Below, in pieces: positions 1-7,357 of a DNA stretch of 35,889 bases. The translations under genes and the position numbers were made by a program. Numbering within the stretch: the first letter of the stretch is position 1; each line of letters starts with the position of its first letter. Below the pieces are notes generated by a model. It saw only the letters and a list, made by a program, of their open reading frames with translations. It made no database searches and was not told where the DNA came from. The stretch comes from UBA668 sp038234785 (GTDB taxonomy: Bacteria > Actinomycetota > Acidimicrobiia > Acidimicrobiales > Ilumatobacteraceae). Location: positions 1-35,889 of the forward strand of contig JBBQTC010000045.1 of assembly GCA_038234785.1 (NCBI GenBank). The letters run 5' to 3'.

Positions 1-131
1 CCGACCTGTCAGTTCACAGCCAAGACGACCTCGACGCGATCGCACGCAAACTCAACCGGCGCCCACGCATGACCCTCGACTGGCAGACTCCAGCGGAACG
101 ATTCGAACGACTCGTCGCGACCACCACCTGA
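1..131 (+). CDS. IS30-family transposase, C-terminal end only
   Basis: Cut by the window start; the readable frame begins at base 3 and stops with TGA at 129-131. The last 42 residues read DLSVHSQDDLDAIARKLN, then a segment with RPRMTLDWQTPAERF. This matches the usual end of IS30-type DDE transposases (the 'LN.RPR.TL.W.TPAE' tail after the catalytic Glu). The DDE catalytic residues lie outside the window, so it cannot be told whether the element is intact. The right end of the insertion sequence would be expected just downstream, where the repeat at 139-159 lies. Family call is from recognised sequence style; activity is unknown. Confidence 0.72.
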   Translation, partial: DLSVHSQDDLDAIARKLNRRPRMTLDWQTPAERFERLVATTT

Positions 132-138
132 AACCAAG

Positions 139-159
139 GACGCCGTAACCCTCATGTTG
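139..159 (+). repeat. Half copy of the 1174-1220 palindrome (direct repeat A)
   Basis: GACGCCGTAACCCTCATGTTG starts 8 bases after the transposase stop. It matches 1201-1221 in 20 of 21 positions (T at 155 against A at 1217), same orientation. The left arm found at 1174-1192 is absent here. It may be the right terminal repeat of the IS30-type element or a dispersed repeat; no second end is visible to decide. Confidence 0.6.
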
Positions 160-245
160 GATGTGTGTGCGAGCGCGAAGCCCACTCGATAGGTTGCGAT
201 CCGGCTTCTCCCCAGTGTCATCACGAACGATTGATCGGGGACACC

Positions 246-1202
246 ATGGGCGACCTGCCCGGAGCTTCATTGGGCATCCTCCACCGCCAGTTGGGCGTGA
301 TCTCGGCGGCTCAGCTGCGAAACACGGGTGTCAGCGACCGAAGTCGCCGGCGGCTCCTAGCAACCGGGGTCATCGAACCGGCTGGGCGTTCCGTCTATCG
401 AGTCCCTGACATTCCGCTGACCTTCCAAAGCCGACTCGTCATGCTGAGCCTTCAACATCGGCGTGGCTTCATCACGGGTCCGACGGCCGGAGGTCTCGTC
501 GGACTGCGCCGGATGCCGCGTGCCTCGAGGGTTCACTTCTGCGTACCACACGGGCTACATGTCGACGTCGGCAACCACGTGCAGCTTCGTCAGTCGAACT
601 ACATCGCACCCCATCACGTCCGACGTCTCGACAACGGAATCGCGATCGCGGACTGGGGCCGGTTGGCGTTCGATCTTTCGGCGGACCTGGCCCACACCGA
701 TCTGGCATCGGCACTCGAACAGATGCTGCAGTGGCAGGTCGTCGAGACGACCGACCTGGTCGACATCGCGAGAGAACTGTGCGGGCGGGGCCGCCCCGGC
801 TCACGACAGTTCGCTCGTGTCCTCGTGGAGCGCCATCCTGGCCCAGCTGCGGAGTCGCACCCAGAGCTGCGCGTCCTCGACGGGCTTCGCCGATGCGGGG
901 TGCCCGTGGTGCCGCAGGTGGCAGGCCTCCAGCTTCCGAACGGGTCGTCGATTCGCATCGACATGGCGGTGCCCGAGGTTCGATGGGCGGTGGAGGTCGA
1001 CGTGCATCCCGACCACCTCGATCTGGTCGGCACCACTCGCGACAAGCGTCGCGATCGACAGTTGCACCTCATCGGCTGGCAGGTCGAGCGTGTGACGCGC
1101 CTCGATCTCCTCGATCTGCGCAGAACGCTCGACGAACTCGTCGAGCTGTACGAAGTCCGTCGAGCCGACGTCGAACGTGAGGGTTCTGACGCCACTTGGT
1201 GA
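246..1202 (+). CDS. AbiEi-like winged-helix / DUF559 (PD-(D/E)XK-like) protein
   Basis: A 318-residue protein from ATG 246, which is preceded by GGGG five bases upstream; the frame is open back to a GTG at 165, giving 345 residues, but those extra residues look non-coding. Residues about 10-45 (LGVISAAQLRNTGVS, then RRLLATGVIEPAGRSVYRV) resemble the N-terminal winged-helix region of AbiEi-type antitoxins. The C-terminal part has RIDMAVPEVRWAVEVD followed by a DKRRDRQL stretch, like the DUF559/Vsr-type nuclease fold with acidic residues in an RID...EVD arrangement. No adjacent AbiEii-like nucleotidyltransferase toxin is present, so it stands alone. Such solitary genes are common in actinobacteria and their role is not established. 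It sits between an IS30 remnant and a repeat that overlaps its stop codon. A DNA-binding or nuclease role is inference. Confidence 0.65.
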   Translation: MGDLPGASLGILHRQLGVISAAQLRNTGVSDRSRRRLLATGVIEPAGRSVYRVPDIPLTFQSRLVMLSLQHRRGFITGPTAGGLVGLRRMPRASRVHFCVPHGLHVDVGNHVQLRQSNYIAPHHVRRLDNGIAIADWGRLAFDLSADLAHTDLASALEQMLQWQVVETTDLVDIARELCGRGRPGSRQFARVLVERHPGPAAESHPELRVLDGLRRCGVPVVPQVAGLQLPNGSSIRIDMAVPEVRWAVEVDVHPDHLDLVGTTRDKRRDRQLHLIGWQVERVTRLDLLDLRRTLDELVELYEVRRADVEREGSDATW

Positions 1203-1220
1203 CGCCGTAACCCTCAAGTT
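1174..1220. repeat. 47-bp imperfect palindrome at a convergent gene end
   Basis: Centre at base 1197. Left arm AACGTGAGGGTT (1174-1185) pairs with AACCCTCAAGTT (1209-1220) with one mismatch, and the inner part pairs partly down to CAC-TTG-GTG. It spans the stop of the DUF559-type gene (TGA 1200-1202) and ends one base before the acyl-CoA dehydrogenase stop (1222-1224). It could act as a bidirectional terminator. Its right half recurs at 139-159, which suggests a dispersed element rather than a simple terminator. Confidence 0.6.
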
Positions 1221-1221
1221 G

Positions 1222-2427
1222 TCAGTTGCGGGGGACTTTGCTCCAAGCGACGTCACGGTCGACGCGGACGTCGCCGGGCAGACCCAGGACACGCTCGCCG
1301 AGGATGTTGAGCATGACCTCGGTCGTGCCACCCTCGATCGAGTTTGCCCGGCTCCGCAGGAACGCCTTCTGCGGGGTGGCGTACTCCATGGCGTGTTCGG
1401 GTCGAACCATCGCGTAACTGCCGTAGAGCAACGCATCCGCGCCCATCAGGTTCATCAGGCACTCGTAGATGTCCTTGTTGAGGTTGGCGCCGGCCATCTT
1501 GCTGATGCTGCCCTCGGGGCCCGGGTCGCCCATCTTGCGATTGTTGTTCGCCCGGATGTTGGTGAGGCGGAGCAACTCGGCCCGGCTCCACAGCTGCATG
1601 ACCTCGTCGCGGGTGGCACTGTCCTTCTTCCAGTCCGGAGCGTCGACCCACTCCTTGACCAGGTGGGCGATGGTGCCCGAGCCGCGCTGGGGGATCGTGC
1701 CGCCGATCGACTGGCGCTCGTTCATCAGCGTCGTCAACGACACTCGCCAGCCGTCGCCCGGATTGCCGAGCATCTCGGATTCAGGGATGCGGGTGTCGGT
1801 GAAGAACACCTCGTTGAACTCGGCTTCGCCGGTCATCTGCCGCAACGGCAACGTCTGCACGGTGGGTGCGCGCATGTCGACCACGAACGCCGTGAGTCCG
1901 GCGTGCTTGACGGCTTCGGGATCGGTGCGAACGACGAGCAAGCCCCAGCGCGACAGGTGGGCGAGGGTGGTCCACACCTTCTGCCCGTTGACGACCCACT
2001 CGTCGCCGTCCTTGACGCCACGCGACGACAAGCCGGCGAAGTCGGAGCCCGATCCGGGCTCGCTGAACAGCTGGCACCAGATCTCCTCGCCGGTGAACAG
2101 CGGCCGCAGGTAGCGCTGCTTCTGGTCCTCGCTCCCCCACATCGCCACCGTGGGGCCGCACATGCCGTGACCGATCGGGTTCCGGTACACCGGGTTCGGC
2201 GCACCCTCGGCGTAGATCCGCTCGTTGATCAGCTTCTGCAGCTTGGGGTTCAACCCGAGACCGCCGCTGCCCTTCTCGAAATGCACCCACGCGAGGCCCT
2301 TGTCGTACTGGGCACCCAGGAACGTGACGGTGTCGACCTGCTTGGGCGGGAACTCCGCAAGGAGTTGATCCACGAGGTCGGTGACCAGTTGCTCGTCGGA
2401 GTTGAGCGAGGTGTCGGTGAGCGTCAT
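1222..2427 (-). CDS. Acyl-CoA dehydrogenase
   Basis: A 401-residue flavoprotein expected to oxidise an acyl-CoA thioester to the 2,3-enoyl-CoA and pass electrons to ETF. The FAD/substrate signature WCQLFSEPGSGSDFAGL is followed by a VNGQKVWTT strand, and the C-terminus has the family ending SIEGGTTEVMLNILGERVLG. Length fits the family. The exact chain-length class cannot be read, and I did not assign the catalytic base with certainty. The ATG at 2427 is chosen because TAAGTT (2435-2440) lies 7 bases upstream, a leaderless arrangement; the frame stays open further upstream without support. It lies 23 bases behind the alpha/beta hydrolase gene on the same strand but appears to have its own promoter. 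Confidence 0.9.
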   Translation of the reverse strand: MTLTDTSLNSDEQLVTDLVDQLLAEFPPKQVDTVTFLGAQYDKGLAWVHFEKGSGGLGLNPKLQKLINERIYAEGAPNPVYRNPIGHGMCGPTVAMWGSEDQKQRYLRPLFTGEEIWCQLFSEPGSGSDFAGLSSRGVKDGDEWVVNGQKVWTTLAHLSRWGLLVVRTDPEAVKHAGLTAFVVDMRAPTVQTLPLRQMTGEAEFNEVFFTDTRIPESEMLGNPGDGWRVSLTTLMNERQSIGGTIPQRGSGTIAHLVKEWVDAPDWKKDSATRDEVMQLWSRAELLRLTNIRANNNRKMGDPGPEGSISKMAGANLNKDIYECLMNLMGADALLYGSYAMVRPEHAMEYATPQKAFLRSRANSIEGGTTEVMLNILGERVLGLPGDVRVDRDVAWSKVPRN

Positions 2428-2434
2428 GCGGGCG

Positions 2435-2440
2435 AACTTA
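2435..2440 (-). promoter_or_regulatory. -10 box TAAGTT of the acyl-CoA dehydrogenase gene
   Basis: On the minus strand TAAGTT is followed by 7 bases and then the ATG at 2427. Transcription would start at or next to the start codon, giving a leaderless mRNA. No ribosome-binding site is seen. Confidence 0.5.
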
Positions 2441-2450
2441 CCGGCCGAGC

Positions 2451-3482
2451 TCAGCGTTGGTGAAGGCGGACGCCGTCGGTTCGGGCCAGGCGTCGGGCGG
2501 TCTCGAGTCCTGCGACCCGGTCGAGGTCGAGGGCGACCTCCAGAAACGCCCACGCCACTTCGACCTCCACCTGGACCACCTCTCGCCACGGGCGAGCGTC
2601 GTCACCACTCGATCCGGCGGCCGTCGATCGAAGGTACTCGCGCACGATCGGTGGGAGATCGGGGACCGAAGGGGCCAGTTCGGCGTAGAGGGCGATGTCG
2701 CTGATCGCCTGGTGCCCGGCCCGAGCGATCTCCAACTTCCAGCGGGGACTCCCGCCGAGCAACTCCCAGCCCCGGTCGGAGTCGATGTGCCCCGGTGTCA
2801 CCATGTCGCGGTCAGCGGTGACCAGCAGGCTCGGCACGTCGATGCGCTGCAGCAACGCGTCGCTCATCGTGCGCATGAACGGCTGGAACCCGAGTACGGC
2901 GCCCACGCGCTCGTGAGGTTGCACCCCTCGGCTCCCGGCCGCGGTGGCGAAGGCAGTGAACGCGCCGTACGAATGGCCGGCGAGCGCGACCCGGTCGATG
3001 TCGATCGCCGTGTGGATCGAGGTCGGGACGGCATCGTGACCGTGGAGGAACGACGCGAGCACCAGGTGGGCGTCGGCGACACGGTTCACCTCGTTGGTGC
3101 GGTCGTGGGCGTGGGTGCCGGTGAGCCAATCGACGAGGGAGTCGCCGGGATGATCGGCCGAGACGACGACCGCGCCGCGCGCCGCCATCGCTTCACAGAA
3201 CATCGCGTACGACGTGCGCATCCCGGTGCGGCCGTGCGAGAACATCAGCAGCGGGAACGGGCCGACGGCGCACGGCGGTTCGTGCTGTGCCCAGGCCGCG
3301 CTGAACGACACCCCCGGGAACACCTCGTAGACCGATCGCGGCGCGGACGATGCAGATGCCGGATACCAGATGTCGACGTCGAGTCGTCGTTCGTCGCGCG
3401 CAGCGTCGATCAGGGTGATGGTGCGACGCCCGACCGGCTGCTGCGGCGCCTCGAGTGGGTCGCCCGCGGTCAGCGTGGTCAT
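2451..3482 (-). CDS. Alpha/beta hydrolase, PAF-acetylhydrolase/chlorophyllase-like
   Basis: A 343-residue protein. The nucleophile elbow is GHSYG with Ser171. An oxyanion-hole segment FSHGRTGMR is at 81-89, an acid residue lies in TADRDMVTP (Asp224 or Asp226), and His257 is in ARAGHQAISDI. The order and spacing fit esterases or lipases of the dienelactone hydrolase/PAF-acetylhydrolase group. No signal peptide, so it is probably cytoplasmic. Its ATG overlaps the stop of the flavin reductase gene by ATGA (3479-3482), so the two are translationally coupled. The C-terminal 50 or so residues beyond the catalytic His are charged and helical-looking and not needed for the fold. Substrate unknown. 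Confidence 0.8.
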   Translation of the reverse strand: MTTLTAGDPLEAPQQPVGRRTITLIDAARDERRLDVDIWYPASASSAPRSVYEVFPGVSFSAAWAQHEPPCAVGPFPLLMFSHGRTGMRTSYAMFCEAMAARGAVVVSADHPGDSLVDWLTGTHAHDRTNEVNRVADAHLVLASFLHGHDAVPTSIHTAIDIDRVALAGHSYGAFTAFATAAGSRGVQPHERVGAVLGFQPFMRTMSDALLQRIDVPSLLVTADRDMVTPGHIDSDRGWELLGGSPRWKLEIARAGHQAISDIALYAELAPSVPDLPPIVREYLRSTAAGSSGDDARPWREVVQVEVEVAWAFLEVALDLDRVAGLETARRLARTDGVRLHQR

Positions 3483-4057
3483 CCTTCTTCCTCCTCGTCA
3501 GGCGCATCGAATCCGGCAGCGGCCAGACGCGCCAACAGCCCGTCGCGCACAGAGGTGCCAGGCTCTCGCGCCTTGTCACCCGCGATTCGCCAACCGAGTC
3601 GGCTCGAGTACAGCAACGGCGGCTCCTTCAGCCGACCGGGCACGACGGCGGTGACGCGAGCGAAGAACAGTCGATGATCGATCATGTCCTTCTGGTCGAA
3701 CACCTCGCAGTGCAACCATGCGATCGCATCACGGACGACCGGCAGATCGGTGTCGGGGAACACGTCGAGGAACTCCTCGGCGAGATGGCGGAACTTGCGA
3801 CCGGGATAGGAGAAGTACTGGCCGGCGGCCACCTGGTCACCGGCGAGGACACTCACCGCGAATCGGCCCGTCGCCTCGATCAGCGGATAGGTGTCGTGCT
3901 TGGGGGACACGCTCGCCATCAGGACCGGCTCCTCGAAGCTGACCTGGCTCACCCAGTGACTGCAATATGCCCGTGAAAGGCCCTCGTGATGGGCGCCCAC
4001 GACCTGCACGCCGTGCATCATCTGGCCGAGTGACCGCTTGAGAGTGGGATCGATCAT
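3479..4057 (-). CDS. Flavin reductase-like (FMN-binding split barrel) protein
   Basis: A 192-residue protein if started at the ATG at 4057, which shares one base with the upstream stop (TGATG). An in-frame ATG at 4078 would add 7 residues inside the upstream gene. The sequence has the pattern of NADH:FMN oxidoreductase-like proteins: a start around LGQMMHGVQVVGAHHEG, CSHWVSQVSFEEPVLMASVSP where FMN usually binds, and FAVSVLAGDQ. Members supply reduced flavin to partner monooxygenases or act as standalone flavin-dependent reductases. No monooxygenase partner is adjacent, so the role here is open. It is the middle gene of the 4716-2451 trio. Confidence 0.75.
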   Translation of the reverse strand: MIDPTLKRSLGQMMHGVQVVGAHHEGLSRAYCSHWVSQVSFEEPVLMASVSPKHDTYPLIEATGRFAVSVLAGDQVAAGQYFSYPGRKFRHLAEEFLDVFPDTDLPVVRDAIAWLHCEVFDQKDMIDHRLFFARVTAVVPGRLKEPPLLYSSRLGWRIAGDKAREPGTSVRDGLLARLAAAGFDAPDEEEEG

Positions 4058-4716
4058 CAGTTCCAGTGTCGCAGCCATCGGGAGTACTCGGCTCGCTCGT
4101 GCGCCAATTCCGGGAACGCTCCGCGCAACTTTGCCAGGACCCGCAGCGGCACGGGATCGTCCATGGCCACAAAGGTGTTCTTGAGGTTGTTCAGCATCCG
4201 CAGCAGGATCGAGCGCGTGTAGACGGGCTGCACCAGGCGCTGGTCGAACTGCTCCTGGAGGCCGGTGATCCGTCGCCACGCGGGCTCGAGGTCCGCCGAC
4301 GAGTACGTGCGTCCGGAGTGGAACGGATCGGCGTAGGTGCCCTCACACTCGACGAGGAAGTGCCCGGGAAGGCCGATGCCGTGCACCGGGACCGCGAGGC
4401 GCCGCCCGATCTCCATCGCGCAGATCGAGAGCGTGAGCGGAATGCCGAGCCCCCGATGCAGGACCTGATGCAGATACGAGTTGCGCGGATCGCCGTAGTC
4501 GGCGGTGTTGCCTCTGAGCCGGCCGGTCTCGAACAGGCTGAGGATGGACGCGAACGTCGGATCGCACTGCTCGGCAAGGTCATCGAGGCCCAGCACTACC
4601 GACCCGACGTCGACGCCGCTCTCGAAAGAGGCGCCGACGAGGCCCGCCATGATGTCGAGATGTGCCTCGGAGGCGGGCCGGTTCACCAGCTCCACGAAGC
4701 GGTCCGTCGGATCCAT
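4057..4716 (-). CDS. SirB1-family transglutaminase-like protein
   Basis: A 219-residue protein of the SirB1/transglutaminase-like family. The hallmark stretch runs from DPRNSYLHQVLHRGLGIP through LTLSICAMEIGRRLAVPVHG to IGLPGHFLVE (about residues 76-123). Biochemical function of the family is poorly defined; some members are described as transcription- or protease-linked factors. The ATG at 4716 is chosen over an upstream in-frame ATG at 4854 because that extension overlaps the divergent acyl-CoA ligase gene and because TACGTT lies 6 bases before 4716. First gene of a coupled trio with the flavin reductase and the hydrolase. Confidence 0.8.
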   Translation of the reverse strand: MDPTDRFVELVNRPASEAHLDIMAGLVGASFESGVDVGSVVLGLDDLAEQCDPTFASILSLFETGRLRGNTADYGDPRNSYLHQVLHRGLGIPLTLSICAMEIGRRLAVPVHGIGLPGHFLVECEGTYADPFHSGRTYSSADLEPAWRRITGLQEQFDQRLVQPVYTRSILLRMLNNLKNTFVAMDDPVPLRVLAKLRGAFPELAHERAEYSRWLRHWN

Positions 4717-4722
4717 GCCGTG

Positions 4723-4728
4723 AACGTA
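4723..4728 (-). promoter_or_regulatory. -10 box TACGTT of the SirB1-like operon
   Basis: On the minus strand TACGTT is followed by CACGGC and the ATG at 4716, a leaderless layout. It shares a 34-base divergent region with the acyl-CoA ligase promoter. Confidence 0.5.
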
Positions 4729-4736
4729 TCGTCGGC

Positions 4737-4742
4737 TACCTT
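4737..4742 (+). promoter_or_regulatory. -10 box TACCTT of the acyl-CoA ligase gene
   Basis: TACCTT is followed by 8 bases and the ATG at 4751. No plus-strand Shine-Dalgarno sequence lies in the gap. Confidence 0.45.
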
Positions 4743-4750
4743 CGCCTCCT

Positions 4751-6307
4751 ATGTATCCCGGTGCGTTCCTCGACAGCCATCCCGACAAGCCGGCCCTCAT
4801 CATGGGCGGGAGTGGCTTCACCCAGACCTTCGCCGAGCTCGATGCGGCCGCCAACCGCGTCAGCCACCTGCTGCGTGCCGCGGGCGTCCAACCAGGTGAT
4901 CACGTCGCGATCTGCATGGAGAACCACGACCGCTACATGGAGGTCGTCTGGGGATGCCATTACGCCGGAGCGGTCTACACGGCTTGCTCCAGCCGCCTCA
5001 CCAGTGGCGAGCTCTCCTACATCGTCAACGACTGCACGGCCAAGGTGTTCATCACATCGAAGTACAAGGCCGATCAGGCCATCGAGATCCTGCCGAACAC
5101 CCCAGGCGTGGGCCTTCGGCTCATGCTCGACGGCACGGTCCCCGGATACGAGTCCTACGAAACAGCAGTCGATGCGCAGCCGAGCACGCCGCTCGACGAG
5201 GAGCGTGTCGCCGGCACCGACATGCTCTACTCCTCCGGCACCACCGGGCAACCGAAGGGAGTGGCTCGGCCCTTCGTCGCCAACTCGTTGGAGACCACCG
5301 CCAACGGAGTGTCGCCCCTGCTCACGCTGCTGTTCGGCGTGAAGAACGAGAGCGTCTACCTCTCCCCAGCGCCCTTTTACCATGCGGCACCGCTGCGGTT
5401 CTGCATGGCGGCACAACAGGTCGGCTGCACGGTCGTCGCGATGGAGCACTTCGATCCCGAGCAGTATCTCGCTCTGGTCGAGCGCTACACGGTGACGGTG
5501 AGCCAGGTGGTGCCGACGATGTTCGTCCGGATGCTCAAGCTCGACCCGGAGATCCGCGGCAAGTACGACGTGTCGAGCCTGGAGACCGTCATCCACGCCG
5601 CCGCGCCATGCCCGAAGCTGGTCAAGAAGCAGATGATCGAGTGGTTCGGACCGGTGATTCACGAGTACTACGCGGGGACCGAGGGCAACGGCTTCGTGTA
5701 CTGCAACAGCGAGATGTGGCTCGCCCACGAGGGCACCGTGGGCACCCCCATCGGCTGCGTCCTGCACATCTGCGGCGACGAAGGTGACGAGATGCCCACC
5801 GGAGAATCGGGCACCATCTACTTCGAGGGCGGCGCCACGTTCGAATACCACAACGACGCCGAGAAGACCCGCGGGTCGCGCCATCCCAGCCAGCCCTGGA
5901 GCACGCTCGGCGATGTGGGCTACCTCGACGCCGACAACTTCTTGTACCTCACGGACCGCAAGGCGTACATGATCATCTCTGGTGGTGTGAACATCTATCC
6001 GCAGGAGGCGGAGAACGTGCTCGTCGGCCATCCGAAGGTCGTCGACGTCGCAGTGTTCGGTGTTCCCAACGACGATTTCGGCGAGGAGGTCAAGGCCGTC
6101 GTCCAACCCGTCACGATGCCGGTCACGCCGGAGGACGCCGCTGCGCTCGGCAAGGAGCTGATCGCGTTCTGCCGTGAGCATCTCGCCGACGTGAAGTGCC
6201 CGCGGTCAGTCGACTTCCGCGAGGAACTCCCGCGCCATCCCACCGGCAAGCTCTACAAGCGGCTCCTCAAGGACGAGTACTGGACGGCAGCAGGCCGGTC
6301 GATCTGA
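4751..6307 (+). CDS. AMP-forming acyl-CoA ligase (FadD-like)
   Basis: A 518-residue ANL-superfamily enzyme that adenylates a carboxylic acid with ATP and transfers it to CoA. The AMP-binding P-loop MLYSSGTTGQPKGV is at about 158-171. EYYAGTEGNG is the adenine-binding motif, STLGDVGYLD the A7-type motif, and the C-terminal LPRHPTGKLYKRLLKDEYW carries the catalytic lysine in PTGKLYKR. Overall it resembles actinobacterial FadD-type ligases for fatty or aromatic acids; the substrate cannot be read. It starts 34 bases from the divergent SirB1-like operon and converges on the Gfo/Idh gene, with a small hairpin between them. Confidence 0.9.
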   Translation: MYPGAFLDSHPDKPALIMGGSGFTQTFAELDAAANRVSHLLRAAGVQPGDHVAICMENHDRYMEVVWGCHYAGAVYTACSSRLTSGELSYIVNDCTAKVFITSKYKADQAIEILPNTPGVGLRLMLDGTVPGYESYETAVDAQPSTPLDEERVAGTDMLYSSGTTGQPKGVARPFVANSLETTANGVSPLLTLLFGVKNESVYLSPAPFYHAAPLRFCMAAQQVGCTVVAMEHFDPEQYLALVERYTVTVSQVVPTMFVRMLKLDPEIRGKYDVSSLETVIHAAAPCPKLVKKQMIEWFGPVIHEYYAGTEGNGFVYCNSEMWLAHEGTVGTPIGCVLHICGDEGDEMPTGESGTIYFEGGATFEYHNDAEKTRGSRHPSQPWSTLGDVGYLDADNFLYLTDRKAYMIISGGVNIYPQEAENVLVGHPKVVDVAVFGVPNDDFGEEVKAVVQPVTMPVTPEDAAALGKELIAFCREHLADVKCPRSVDFREELPRHPTGKLYKRLLKDEYWTAAGRSI

Positions 6308-6331
6308 ACAAGCGGTCAGCTGGCGCAGGCC

Positions 6332-6361
6332 CCGAATGATGCCCGGAGGGCATGGTTTCGG
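6332..6361. terminator. Hairpin between convergent genes
   Basis: ATGCCC (6339-6344) and GGGCAT (6348-6353) form a perfect 6-bp stem with a three-base loop, and CCGAA (6332-6336) with TTCGG (6357-6361) can extend it. It lies between the convergent stops at 6307 and 6384 and could terminate both transcripts. There is no clear U tract. Confidence 0.4.
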
Positions 6362-6383
6362 CCCTGCGATGGCGGCGACGTGC

Positions 6384-7352
6384 TCAGTGTGCGCTGACGA
6401 TGTGGAGATCCTGGAGGATCCCCGCGAGCCGCAGGCTCTCGGTCCGGCCGAAAATCGGTTCCGCACCAGTGACGACGTCGGCGAAGTGCTCGACCAGGCC
6501 GGTGTAGCCGTCGGCTCCGTCGCACGTGATGGACTCGACCGACCCGTCGCGCCGCTCGACGACGATGTCACTGGGCTCGAGCGGACCTGGAGCGTGCCAG
6601 CCGGGGAGGCCGACCAGCGCCTCGCTCGTGGTGAGCGCCATCTGACGAGCGTTGGGCGCGTCGAAGGACACGTGGAACGACGACGCGAACCCGCTTCCCC
6701 AGTCCACCCAACCGGTCATCTCGATGTCGACACCGGCCTCGTTGCGCACCGCATTTGCCGCCACCGAGGACGGGTCCCGGCGCGCCATCAGCATGAACGG
6801 GGCGATGCAGTAGATACCGACGTCGAACAGCGCGCCGGCGCCGCGGGCATCGAGTCGATGATCGCCACCCGACAGGTCCATCGGCCACGAGAACTGGGCG
6901 CGCCCCCACTGAGGCCAGCCGACCTCGCCCTCGTTCACCAGCCGCAGCAGCCGTCGAGCGCGCGGGTGATGTGGCCACATGTACGCCTCGAGCAACGTGC
7001 GACCGACCGCCTCGGCGTGCTCGAACAGGTCCTCGGTGTCATCGGGTGACAGCGTGAGCGGCTTCTCGCACAGGACGTGCTTCCCCGCGTCGAGCGCGCG
7101 ATGGCTCCACTCGGCGTGCAGGTGGTTGGGCAGCGGGTTGTAGACCGCGTCGATGTCGTCGCGAGCGAGCATCGCCTCGTACGGGCCGAACGATTCGCCG
7201 TCGCGACTCGGTGCGTCGACCACCGTGTGACCCGCTGCAGTGAACGCCGGCAGCAAGCTGTTGCGATAGATGCGACTACTGCCACCCAACACACCCCACC
7301 GCAGCGGCGCACTCACGACATCCCTCACGACATCCCTCACGACATCCCTCAC
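6384..7352 (-). CDS. Gfo/Idh/MocA-family NAD(P)-dependent oxidoreductase
   Basis: A sugar-type or diol dehydrogenase-like protein. The N-terminal Rossmann segment is WGVLGGSSRIYRN, and the family motif CEKPLTL carries the conserved Lys. A C-terminal GFO/IDH domain follows (ARGAGALFDVGIYCIAP). Two kinds of start are possible. GTG at 7352 overlaps the aldehyde dehydrogenase stop by GTGA, giving 322 residues with an N-terminal VRDV repeat. GTG at 7316 sits directly before the conserved fold and gives 310 residues. In-frame GTGs exist in each 12-bp repeat between them. The fold begins only after residue 13 of the longer form, so the repeat probably adds a dispensable N-terminal tail. It forms an operon with the aldehyde dehydrogenase; substrate unknown. 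Confidence 0.82.
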   Translation of the reverse strand: MRDVVRDVVRDVVSAPLRWGVLGGSSRIYRNSLLPAFTAAGHTVVDAPSRDGESFGPYEAMLARDDIDAVYNPLPNHLHAEWSHRALDAGKHVLCEKPLTLSPDDTEDLFEHAEAVGRTLLEAYMWPHHPRARRLLRLVNEGEVGWPQWGRAQFSWPMDLSGGDHRLDARGAGALFDVGIYCIAPFMLMARRDPSSVAANAVRNEAGVDIEMTGWVDWGSGFASSFHVSFDAPNARQMALTTSEALVGLPGWHAPGPLEPSDIVVERRDGSVESITCDGADGYTGLVEHFADVVTGAEPIFGRTESLRLAGILQDLHIVSAH

Positions 7353-7357
7353 GACAG
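7312..7357. repeat. 12-bp tandem repeat, 3.8 copies, at an operon junction
   Basis: CTCACGACATCC is repeated exactly at 7312-7323, 7324-7335 and 7336-7347, with a partial CTCACGACAG at 7348-7357. On the coding minus strand each unit reads GGATGTCGTGAG. Every full or partial unit therefore holds a GTGA start/stop quartet, and the unit length keeps the oxidoreductase frame. The first copy contains the aldehyde dehydrogenase stop (7349-7351). Confidence 0.95.

Noticed and set aside
165..245. GTG start at 165 for the AbiEi/DUF559-type gene
   Set aside because: The extra 27 residues are unlike the family start and have no ribosome-binding site or leaderless box at the right spacing; ATG 246 fits better.
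1177..2463. A 428-codon open frame on the plus strand opposite the acyl-CoA dehydrogenase
   Set aside because: It is the antisense shadow of a well-recognised gene. Such frames stay open because of the strong GC bias at third codon positions, and the protein has no domain features.
7312..7357. CRISPR-like repeats
   Set aside because: The 12-bp units are contiguous with no spacers, and no cas genes are nearby.
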